Shown here piece after piece: positions 48,648 through 56,859 of a stretch of 64,000 nucleotides of DNA. The stretch covers positions 62,001 to 126,000 of the forward strand of contig OW568887.1 of the NCBI GenBank assembly GCA_938743325.2, in the 5' to 3' direction. Position numbers and translations under genes: made by a program. Under the pieces are notes generated by a model. The model did no database searches. It was not told the DNA's origin and saw only the letters and a program-made list of their open reading frames with translations. The stretch comes from Pycnococcus provasolii (taxonomy: Eukaryota; Chlorophyta; Pseudoscourfieldiophyceae; Pseudoscourfieldiales; Pycnococcaceae). Each line of letters begins with the position of its first letter. The first letter of the stretch is position 1.

Positions 48648-50324
48648 ATGGACGCGTCTTCTTCGACGTCCAGTGGCAATCATGTCGCCGCTTTAGTTGC
48701 TCAGTTCATTGGGGCGAGCTACACCGCGCAGGGACTTAACAGCATACGGCACAGACGCAACAAACTCAAAGCACTGCTAAGCAACCGCGCCCTGCCTCCT
48801 GAACCGTTCTCGATCGATGAAATACAATCGCTACTAGCGGACGTAGCCGCCATGGACTCCAACAACTTCTCCAGGAGAATAGGGGTCGGGGAAAGGGAAG
48901 GAAGAATACTCTGCCCACTCGTTCACTCAAGACACTTCGGACTCGCGCACGGAATCGGACGGTCCGGCGACGTCGCGGCGGTTCAGCCCAAGGCGGCGGG
49001 ATCGTCGCTCCTCTCCCAAATCACAAACAAACTCGTGCTCGACGCAATCAAGGTGGCAGGTGCGACGCGCGTGGATGCGACGACGGTCCTACCCATGGCG
49101 ACAGGAATGGGAATGACCATGACGCTCATGGCGGTCGCTCGGCGAAGAAGAGAACAAACGGATACTGGTGTGCAGCCGAAACACTGCGTGTGGCTGCGTG
49201 TGGACCAGAAGACGTGCTTAAAGGCTATCACCGCAGCTGACCTCGTGCCCGTCGTCGTCGAACTCAGACAAGAGGGGGACCAGCTGCAAGGACACGTCGA
49301 CGACGTCGCGGCGGCTGTCGACGCCGTACCAGGAGGTGCGGACGGAGTCGCGTGCGTCGTCAGCACCACGAGCTGCTTCGCGCCGCGCGGGGCGGACGAC
49401 GTCGTCGCCATCGGTAAGCTCTGTGCGCGACTTGGAATTCCGCACGTCGTCAATCACGCGTACGGCATACAGAGCAGGCGCCTGAATGCCGCGCTCGACG
49501 CCGCGTGGCTTCGCGGTGCGCGCATCGACGCGTGCGTTAGCTCCACGGACAAGAATTTCGGTGTTCCCGTGGGAGGTTGTGTCATCTTCGAGAGCATCAA
49601 AAGCACGCGCGCTCTGCTCGACGGCCATCAGCAGGGAAGAGGAGGAGGAGGAGGTGGTGGTGGTGGTGGCGGTCGTCGGCGACGCGGCGGAAAGAAGAAG
49701 GGCGGCGGCAATGCGGCAGTGGAGACTGACACGATGACGCCTGAGGCTGCCGCGCCTGCGCCAGCGGCGTCAATTGCACCAAATCCCGCACCAAGTCGTC
49801 CAGCCACGCAGCCAGTGACGCAGCTCGTCAACTCGCAGTACCCTGGACGAGCATGCTTCGCTCCAGCACTTGACGTTCTCATCACCCTGCTCTACCTTGG
49901 TCGCGATGGTTGGACAAAGCTGCTCGACGACCGCGAGGCTTGCTTCGACGTTCTTCGTGACTCGCTCCTGTCGCTCGCCGATCGAACGGCGGCGGAGCCT
50001 GCCGTTCGAACGCTGCGCGTTCTCGATTCGCCGGGCAATCCGATCAGCATTGGCGTGGGCATTGGCGATATGCCAACACCGGCGGAGAAGCCGCGTCCCG
50101 TGACATTTCTTGGTTCCATGCTCTACCAGCGTGGCGTGACGGGCGCGCGCGTCGTCGCTCGTGGCGCGACGGCGAAGGTTGCCGGCCTGAGCTTCACGGG
50201 TTACGGATCGTCGACGGACGCGTACGGTACCGACTACCTGACCGCCGCGGCTGCCGTTGGCGGCACGCGCGAGGAGTGCGTGAGCTTCTGCGATCGCGTG
50301 TGGCAGGTGCTTAGAGAGGAGTAG
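48648..50324 (+). CDS. SEPSECS: O-phosphoseryl-tRNA(Sec):selenocysteinyl-tRNA synthase
   Basis: PLP enzyme that converts phosphoseryl-tRNA(Sec) to selenocysteinyl-tRNA. It is 558 residues. Family blocks include GLNSIRHRRNKLKALLSNR, GVGEREGRI, HGIGRSGDVAAVQPKAAGSSLL, ATGMGMT, STTSCFAPR and the PLP lysine in SSTDKNFGVPVGG (Lys302). After the Lys block a Gly/Arg/Lys/Pro-rich insert of about 80 residues interrupts the fold before QYPGRACFAPALDVLITLL; it is a Gly run at DNA level too and probably loops out. The ATG at 48648 matches the family N-terminus; the frame is open upstream. Presence implies selenoproteins and a tRNA(Sec) elsewhere in the genome. Confidence 0.95.
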   Translation: MDASSSTSSGNHVAALVAQFIGASYTAQGLNSIRHRRNKLKALLSNRALPPEPFSIDEIQSLLADVAAMDSNNFSRRIGVGEREGRILCPLVHSRHFGLAHGIGRSGDVAAVQPKAAGSSLLSQITNKLVLDAIKVAGATRVDATTVLPMATGMGMTMTLMAVARRRREQTDTGVQPKHCVWLRVDQKTCLKAITAADLVPVVVELRQEGDQLQGHVDDVAAAVDAVPGGADGVACVVSTTSCFAPRGADDVVAIGKLCARLGIPHVVNHAYGIQSRRLNAALDAAWLRGARIDACVSSTDKNFGVPVGGCVIFESIKSTRALLDGHQQGRGGGGGGGGGGGRRRRGGKKKGGGNAAVETDTMTPEAAAPAPAASIAPNPAPSRPATQPVTQLVNSQYPGRACFAPALDVLITLLYLGRDGWTKLLDDREACFDVLRDSLLSLADRTAAEPAVRTLRVLDSPGNPISIGVGIGDMPTPAEKPRPVTFLGSMLYQRGVTGARVVARGATAKVAGLSFTGYGSSTDAYGTDYLTAAAAVGGTREECVSFCDRVWQVLREE

Positions 50325-50394
50325 AAGTTTTGTATATATATAATAGTAAGAAGTACACAAATTCACTTACTTATGTTAGAACTTGTTGAATCGT

Positions 50395-51250
50395 GGTTTT
50401 ATCCTACGGTCCAGCACCTCGTCGTCCGCCCATTCGTGTGGTTGCTTCTTCAATTCAATCAAAAATTTCTCGCGATAGTTTTGACGCACCTATTCGCCCT
50501 CTCGACGAGCCCTTGCGTCTGACCGCCTTTGGTCACGTTGCGGTCGTTGTTCTTGAGCCTGGAGTCATGACGGGGAACGATCGCAGAGCATCGGATACCA
50601 TTTTTGTCCAATTCAATCGTCCAAGAACTCGGATCGGAACGGCGTTTGAACTTGAGCGTGAACCTTTTGGCCTTCTCCCCCTTTTCCTGTGCGATCTCCT
50701 TTTCGCGCGGCGGTTGCTTCTTGGTCATCTGCGATGTCTCGAAAGTTGGGATCAAAATCGTATCGTAGTTCTTGGAGAGATCCAGCGCAACCTTCCGGTG
50801 AAGCTCGGTGACCATGTTTTTCTGTCATTCGATGAGCAGGTTCTTCGTGCGGAGCAACTTCTTGCGATCGTGGTTGCCAAGCGAATCGTCGGCGAGACGA
50901 CCGATGGTCTCGTCGCATTTCTCCGCAAGCTCAAACACCTTGTTGAATCCGTGATTGCCGCTGCAATACTTTCCAACCCGGTGAGGCGAGTACGTGGTCT
51001 GGAATGTACGTACACCGGGATCCAGGGCGACCATGCTTCGCTTCTCATCCCGCCGGAACTTGCGTGCCAGTCGTTTGGCCTTTTGCAGCTCGGTCTGACG
51101 GTCTCGTTGGCGGGATACTCGCGGGATACTCTCACGTCGGCGCCGCCGTCGGCAGGAGGTGATGCACGAACAACGGCGGCGGCGGCAGGGGGCGTGCTAC
51201 TTAAGGTATGTGGCGGTACAAATGACTTGAGCGACCGGGATCCCGAGTGG
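50395..51250 (-). mobile_element. Decayed TnpB/Fanzor-type transposon nuclease gene
   Basis: Remnant of an RNA-guided TnpB/Fanzor nuclease gene of the IS607 type. Reading leftward, a basic helix (ARKFRRDEKRS) leads into the RuvC-I motif VALDPGVRTFQTTYSP near 51,030. Further on comes TELHRKVALDLSKNYDTILI with RuvC-II PTFETSQM near 50,730. Beyond it a segment resembling the family N-terminal beta-strand domain (FTLKFKRRSDPSSWTIEL) appears after rather than before RuvC. No zinc-finger or RuvC-III end is seen. The copy is interrupted and incomplete, so it should not make a working nuclease. Its right side ends near GCGACCGGGATCC, a motif shared with repeats at 12.5 and 62.3 kb. Confidence 0.72.
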
Positions 51251-51536
51251 CCCGGCTTGCACGCATGATGGACCAACGAGGTATCCCGGTCGAAGTGCCT
51301 AATGCGAGGGAAGCAGGGGCCACTCCCCTCGTCTCGTGAGGGATCTTCCCCGGCAGCCCGAGAATGATGATTTCCTCCCAGCGATTCTTAGCCTCTCGTT
51401 CTCGTGCCCGGGGGGCTGCCGGGGTTGGGGTTGTGGTGGGGGGCCCCTCCGGGGAGGAGGATCCCGGAGGGAGGGAATCCTCCCCGGCGACGACTCGTGA
51501 TCACTTCAGAAGGCTTAATCACCTCGATTCGAGAGT
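51251..51536. other. GC-rich intergene upstream of MET1
   Basis: Rich in GGGGCC, CCCCGG and GGATCCC-like blocks (for example GGTATCCCGGTCGAAG near 51282). It looks like transposon-associated debris and must also contain the MET1 promoter. Confidence 0.4.
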
Positions 51537-52478
51537 ATGGCGCCCTCCCTTTCTTCTGCTCGTGCTCGTGCTTCTTCTCGTGCTCCTCGTGCGTCTGCTC
51601 GTCGTAATCGGCGGTCTCTGACTCCTCGTGCGTCGGAGTCCTCGTCCCCGACGACGTCTGCGCCGGCAGCTGAGTCTGCGGACCCCGAAGTCGGCACGTT
51701 GTACGAGTGCACGCTCGAAAAACCGCTCGGTATTCGATGGGGACGGGGTAACGACGGCAGGGCTTACATCAAAGAACTGTCCGCGGCGGTTGGGAATACC
51801 GACCCGAACATGAAGGTGGGAGACCGCGTCGTCAGGTGCTCGGCGTCGTTCGGCGAGGACATCTGGGACGCCGAGAACTACGGACAGGTGGTGTACGCGA
51901 TCAAGACGCGAAGCGGTGGCATCTACTTGCAGCTCGAAAAGAGGGGGGGAGATGTCACCATCTTCGAGTTTGACGAGGTGGACGACGTCACGCGTATGCA
52001 GAGGGCCGAGCGCGGAGGGGGAAACGTTGGCTCGGGAACGCGAGAGGTGCAGCGCCGAAACTACGACATTGCGCAGGAGCGAGCACAGAAGCGCGTCGAG
52101 CTCTTCGAGGAGGCACTCAAGGACTACCAGGCGGGTGAGCTCGAAAAGGCGCTCATCACGTGGGAGGAGGTGCTCGGCTTGGAGCCGCCGAACTACATCG
52201 GAGACAACATGTCGCGATGCACGGACGTGTTCCGCATCACGCAGTTCAACATCGCGTGCGTGTACAGCCGCATGAATAACATGGACGCGTCGTTCGAGGC
52301 GCTCGACGAGGCGCTGCGCGTCGGCTTCGAGGATTTCAAAATGGTGCGCTCTGACCCTGCGCTCGAGAACCTGCGAATTGACGACCGCTTCAAGCCGCTC
52401 ATCGACAAGTACGACGAGCCGCTCTTCAACGAAAATGTCTTGAAGGGTTTCAAAAATCTCTTCGGAGGAGGAAACTAA
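51537..52478 (+). CDS. MET1: MET1/ZKT-type PDZ-TPR thylakoid protein
   Basis: Homologue of plant MET1 (ZKT), a stroma-side thylakoid protein that supports photosystem II assembly and repair. It is 313 residues. Residues 1-45 are Ser/Arg/Ala-rich, a chloroplast transit peptide. A PDZ domain (~52-140) follows, with YECTLEKPLGIRWGRG, the carboxylate-loop region and VVYAIKTRSGGIYLQLEKRGG. A TPR domain (~170-250) has ALKDYQAGELEKALITWEEVLGLEPPNYIGDN and FNIACVYSRMNNMDASFEALDEAL. The tail RIDDRFKPLIDKYDEPLFNENVLKGF matches the plant protein. This is one of the best green-lineage markers here. Confidence 0.92.
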   Translation: MAPSLSSARARASSRAPRASARRNRRSLTPRASESSSPTTSAPAAESADPEVGTLYECTLEKPLGIRWGRGNDGRAYIKELSAAVGNTDPNMKVGDRVVRCSASFGEDIWDAENYGQVVYAIKTRSGGIYLQLEKRGGDVTIFEFDEVDDVTRMQRAERGGGNVGSGTREVQRRNYDIAQERAQKRVELFEEALKDYQAGELEKALITWEEVLGLEPPNYIGDNMSRCTDVFRITQFNIACVYSRMNNMDASFEALDEALRVGFEDFKMVRSDPALENLRIDDRFKPLIDKYDEPLFNENVLKGFKNLFGGGN

Positions 52479-52632
52479 GGGAAGAGGTGTTTTGTTTGTT
52501 TTTTCCAGTAAAATTTTTTTTCCGTGATGTGGTGGTGGGAAAACCGCTTTGTTTGCGTTGTGTTGTTACTAAGTTAAGAACTACGGTTCTAAAGGAACTC
52601 AACGGTACACGTCGATGGCTGCCTGTAAGCGC

Positions 52633-55600
52633 TCATCGTGTTGCGTCCGTTGCGGGCGCCGGCAGTGCTGGCACCGCCGCCGCAGTAGACGAAGGGCCGC
52701 CGCCACCGCCGCCGCCCACCGTAGGTCGACGCCATGTCTCAAGCGCGTCGCCTCCGGCAAAGGTCACAGACCTGCGTGCACGCTCCGCGAAGGCGCGAAT
52801 CTCCTTATCCAGCTCTGCGACGCGCTGCTGACCTACTGTAATCCAGCTTTCCGCGGCATTCTGGACCGCACTTGCCGCAGCCGCCGCAGTCACACCATCA
52901 CCACCGAGCGGTGACGACAGTCCCATGGGCGACGCCTGCAGAGCCACCAACTGCTGCAAAGCGCCAATCATGCCATTCATCACGTTCCTGTCGCGCTTCG
53001 CCACCTTCTCCGCAAAAGCGCGACGATCCTCCTCCTCCCGAGCAAATGCGCGACGAACAGGAACCACGCTCTCCACCGGTGTCGGAGGATCCGGCAGCCG
53101 AGATAGCAGGGCGCCAAAAGGCATATTGCGAGAACGCAAGATGCTGGACTGTCGTGCATAGCTCGACGGCTTTCGCGTTCGCCGGAATTCTGACGCGTGC
53201 AAGAGCGACGATCCACCACGCGGGCTGCCGAGAGCAACAACGGCGCTGACGCCAGCGCCGGCAGCGGCGTCGCCATCCTCGACACCAGCTTTGTTTTCCT
53301 CAGTAGGCGTCACGGTCATCTGCTGCTGATCTACGATAACGCCGTCCGCCGCCGCCGCCGCGGCGGCGGCGTTCGGTGCGCAATTGGTTGTGTCCTTCGC
53401 CGATTCCAGATTCATCTCGTGGTCTCCCGCCGTGTTGTTCGTAGGGCTGCTCCCCTCTGCACCAAAGAAGTACCCATCGCCTGTAGGTGCCTCGGCACCA
53501 GTAGCGACCAGAAGGCGATTCGCGCGTCGCGATCCTCGGAACACCGCCGACATGGCAGGAGCACGGGACGAAGCGAAGCGATCTGATGGAAGGACGGGTG
53601 CGGTGGCGATGATCTTTGTTGGTGAGGCGAGCTTTGGCGGTGGAGGAGACATGTCCTCGCGACCACCCGAAGTTTCCGCCGGCATCACGGGTACAACTGG
53701 CACCGTTGGCGGGCAGTCCACCGTCGGACTGAGCTGACCGCCGAATGCAGGCGGCGGCTCGTACGTAGGTTCCGGAGTGGAGGCTTGCGGCGAACACGGC
53801 GACGGGGATGGAGGTTGCTGCGTCTGCTGCTCGCTCTCCTCGGTTGCGGCCGTAGCGGTAGTAACAGTATCGGTGGCTATGGCCGCAATTTCCAGTGCAG
53901 GTGATGGTGGTGACGGTGACGGTGCGGGCATAGCGTCGTCGTCGTCGACGTTGTCGGTGTTGGTGTTGTCCACAAGCATGGGTGCTTCAGACGGTCCGTC
54001 GTCGTGCGCTGGAGCTGCAGCTACCTGCAGGAAGCTCGATGCGAGCGCACGAGGCTCAATCTCCTCGCATCGTGCACGCTTCGCGGGACGCTCATCGTGC
54101 CCTTGCTCCTCAGGCGCAGCGACCTCTTCTTGCGACGCAGCGGGATCCGCAGCCGCATCTGCAGCCACAGCCACAGCCTGCGCTGGCTCCGGCGCTACCG
54201 CAGCCACAGCCGCAGCAGTAGTAGCCTCCTCGGCGCGACCAGGCGAACGAGCCATCGCCGGATCCTGCTGCATCGTCTCCATGGTGTCAGCTTCGGGGGC
54301 TGCATGAAATTCATCTGGCGGTGCCTGCTTCGTCTTGCCATCGATTGTACGAGCTGCGCGTTCGTCCCTGCGGACGTTCACGAAATTGAGGACACGAGGG
54401 TTGACCTTGTCAAGCAAGCTGTTTACCCAGTTGGTGTGCGGTGAATCGGGATTCTCGGATCCCTCGCCGGGAACACTCGTGAGGGGCGCCGAAGGCGAGG
54501 CTCCTTCAGAAGCCACCTTCTCTGTGCCAGCTGTTTGTTTGTCGGACTCTGCCGGCATCGCCGATGGCAAGTCTTGCACCATCGGTTCAGCTTGTGCCGC
54601 CTCCACCGGCTTGTCAGACGCAGGGACGATTGGTTCAGCTTGTGCCACCTCCGTTGGCTTGTCCGCAGCAGGCACGACGGCAGAATCCACTTTCGAAAGG
54701 TGCGAGCGCTTCTTTCCGCGATCAGACTGCTGCTCCTGACTTCGCCTGCCTTTCTCTGTGATTTCGCGCTGCTCTTCGCCACGCGACGACTGTGCCGCAG
54801 AGCCTGTTCTCGCGGCTGGGAATTTCACCTGCTCGGATGCCTGAGCGGCAGCGGCAGAGGCTGTGCGGGAGCTCACGCCACTTACAAAGTCGCCCTGCAG
54901 CTTGTCCACACACGGATCGAATGACTTTGGTGGACCGCGCTTCCTGGGAGCCAAGGCTGTTGTCGCCGCCGCCGCCGCGGCGCCACTCTTCCCCCGAGGT
55001 GCGTGAGTTCGTTCTCTCGCCGATTTCGTCGACGTCGCCTTGCTCTCCTCCTGCTGCGCAGTGGAATCCTTGGCCGGTGCGTTGGCAGCGACGGCAAGCT
55101 TCTTCGCAGCCTGTGTCACCGCTTGCTCTATCTTTTTCGACGCCGGCGGCGCTTTGGTCTCGTCTTCTGCCGGTGCGCCGGCGGAGATGGCATGCTTGCT
55201 CGCCGGTGCAGGCTCTGGCGCAGGCATTTTTCCTGACACGCCACTCACGTAGTCACCCTGCAGCTTGTCAACGCATGGGTCGAATCGCTTTGGTGGACCT
55301 GAGCGTTTCCTTTGGAGTCTATGCACGTCAGCTGTCGGCGCAGGCTCGTCAGCCTTTTTCGTCGCCTTTGGTGGTGGCGTCAGCACCTCGGAGGTTGCCA
55401 ACGGCAGCGGCTGCCAGCTCGGCGTCGGTTTCACGCGTCGAGGTCCCTGCCCGCCGTCCTTTGTCATCGCGTATGGGCTTGGCAGCGGCTTGTGCTGCTG
55501 GTGCTGGTGCTGCTGCAGCTGCTGCGTTTCGTTCACTTTCGTTTTCAACGAGAGGTTTTCCTTGTTCGTGAGGTACCTCCAGCGCACTTCGTCCATTTGG

Positions 55601-56196
55601 TGTGGGACGTAGTCAACTCCCTGCCTTCCCATTGCGGCGTACTTGACAATCATCGCGCCCCTGTCTAGTCTCGATCCGGCGGAGACTTCTCCCATCCTCC
55701 AGAACCCCGGAGCCTCTGCTTGAGTTTGCGTCTGACTTTGCATCTGCTGCTGCTGCTGCTGCTGCTGTTGTTGTTGTTGTTGTTGTTGTTGTTGTGGCGC
55801 GGTGAACGGCGACTCTGGCGTTTCTCCCGCAGCTAGCGACCGACCCCTGTTGGGCGCCACCTGAAGCGCAATCGCGGCGTGAGGTTGCATTGGCGACTTG
55901 ACGTGCCAGACCATGATCTGCGCACCTGGCGACGGTATGACCATGGGACCTGCTGCTGCTGCTGTTGAAGTCATCAAAGTCGAAGCCATGGGACCTCCCA
56001 CTAAACTCGCCACACCCACTCCCACAGGTGTACCCTGTGATGGTGATGGTGATGGTGATGATGATCCCCCTCCTCCTAACATGGAGGAGTTCAGGAACGA
56101 AGACGGCGAGAAACTTAAACGAGACGCACCTCCAACATGGCCATGGGCATGGGTGGACCCAACCCCTGGAATCCCATCATGGCCAACAACCGGCAT
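52633..56196 (-). CDS. Large low-complexity protein with duplicated FDPCVDKLQGD motif
   Basis: A 1187-residue protein, family not recognised. Most of it is Ala/Pro/Ser/Glu-rich and probably disordered; a poly-Gln run (residues ~134-151) comes from CAG/CAA repeats. Two features look folded. One is residues ~40-215, with IMVWHVKSPMQPHAAIALQV and later GFWRMGEVSAGSRLDRGAMIVKYAAMGRQG. The other is a motif that occurs twice, at about residues 300 and 420: GPPK-(R/S)-FDPCVDKLQGD-(Y/F)-VSGVS. The C-terminal ~130 residues contain short helices (FAEKVAKRDRNVMNGMIGALQQLVAL). A nuclear adaptor is one possibility, without direct evidence. It converges on MET1. Confidence 0.75.
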   Translation of the reverse strand: MPVVGHDGIPGVGSTHAHGHVGGASRLSFSPSSFLNSSMLGGGGSSSPSPSPSQGTPVGVGVASLVGGPMASTLMTSTAAAAGPMVIPSPGAQIMVWHVKSPMQPHAAIALQVAPNRGRSLAAGETPESPFTAPQQQQQQQQQQQQQQQQQMQSQTQTQAEAPGFWRMGEVSAGSRLDRGAMIVKYAAMGRQGVDYVPHQMDEVRWRYLTNKENLSLKTKVNETQQLQQHQHQQHKPLPSPYAMTKDGGQGPRRVKPTPSWQPLPLATSEVLTPPPKATKKADEPAPTADVHRLQRKRSGPPKRFDPCVDKLQGDYVSGVSGKMPAPEPAPASKHAISAGAPAEDETKAPPASKKIEQAVTQAAKKLAVAANAPAKDSTAQQEESKATSTKSARERTHAPRGKSGAAAAAATTALAPRKRGPPKSFDPCVDKLQGDFVSGVSSRTASAAAAQASEQVKFPAARTGSAAQSSRGEEQREITEKGRRSQEQQSDRGKKRSHLSKVDSAVVPAADKPTEVAQAEPIVPASDKPVEAAQAEPMVQDLPSAMPAESDKQTAGTEKVASEGASPSAPLTSVPGEGSENPDSPHTNWVNSLLDKVNPRVLNFVNVRRDERAARTIDGKTKQAPPDEFHAAPEADTMETMQQDPAMARSPGRAEEATTAAAVAAVAPEPAQAVAVAADAAADPAASQEEVAAPEEQGHDERPAKRARCEEIEPRALASSFLQVAAAPAHDDGPSEAPMLVDNTNTDNVDDDDAMPAPSPSPPSPALEIAAIATDTVTTATAATEESEQQTQQPPSPSPCSPQASTPEPTYEPPPAFGGQLSPTVDCPPTVPVVPVMPAETSGGREDMSPPPPKLASPTKIIATAPVLPSDRFASSRAPAMSAVFRGSRRANRLLVATGAEAPTGDGYFFGAEGSSPTNNTAGDHEMNLESAKDTTNCAPNAAAAAAAADGVIVDQQQMTVTPTEENKAGVEDGDAAAGAGVSAVVALGSPRGGSSLLHASEFRRTRKPSSYARQSSILRSRNMPFGALLSRLPDPPTPVESVVPVRRAFAREEEDRRAFAEKVAKRDRNVMNGMIGALQQLVALQASPMGLSSPLGGDGVTAAAAASAVQNAAESWITVGQQRVAELDKEIRAFAERARRSVTFAGGDALETWRRPTVGGGGGGGPSSTAAAVPALPAPATDATR
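55745..55797 (-). repeat. CAG/CAA repeat (poly-Gln)
   Basis: About 18 consecutive CAG/CAA codons on the minus strand inside the large low-complexity gene. Likely length-variable. Confidence 0.85.
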
Positions 56197-56859
56197 GGCC
56201 CTGAGGATGAAAATGAAATGGGAAGTGTTTGATTTGGGCGAGACAGAAAGGAAGGGGCGGAAAAAGACAAAAGCAGAGACAAAAGCAGAGCTCTGGGAAG
56301 CAGGCCGGGGAGGGAGCGGGAACAGGCAGGGCAGGCAAGAAAAAGAAAAGCGAACTGAGGAGGAGGGCGCGAAAATAATACGCCTCCCCCCCCGGCGTGG
56401 GCGTCTGGTTCAAAGGCTACCACTACCACTATCGTAGTCGGGGGAGACTACTTTACACTTTAGTCTAGCTAACCTTAGGAGGGGATGCACTCTTGAATCA
56501 TTCACCTTATCCTGTTGCTTTTTCAGTTGCTTTTTCAGTTGCTTCACCTTTGCTGCCTGGTTCTTTTGCTTGCCTGGTTCTTTTGCTGGAACACCACAGT
56601 CCCCAGCCTCATATGCAGTGCAGTACATTTTAATTCACATTTTTGAGAGAGGGGTGTCACTCTTGAACCAACACCGCTGTCCACATCCTTGCATTGATGA
56701 GGAAGCTAACCTTACATGTACAGTATGTGACGGTCACCCGTGGATTCCGGGATTCAGCGGACTGGCGGTGGCACATGTGACCTGATGTGGAGAAGAATAT
56801 TCGGGCGTTGGTGTTTTGTACTGTACATGCATAGCTTACATTTTTCTCACTTAACTTAT
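56197..56859. other. Intergene with short tandem duplications
   Basis: About 660 bp. Contains TTTTTCAGTTGC twice in a row near 56518 and CCTGGTTCTTTTGCT twice near 56555. No supported gene and no telomere-like tract. Confidence 0.45.

Noticed and set aside
50393-51268. 291-codon plus-strand open frame
   Set aside because: It is antisense to the TnpB/Fanzor relic, whose motifs are clear on the minus strand. The plus translation has no domain and owes its length to GC-rich codon structure.
56410-56628. 72-codon minus-strand frame with Lys/Gln repeats
   Set aside because: Its coiled-coil look comes from short tandem duplications in DNA; no conserved end or start.
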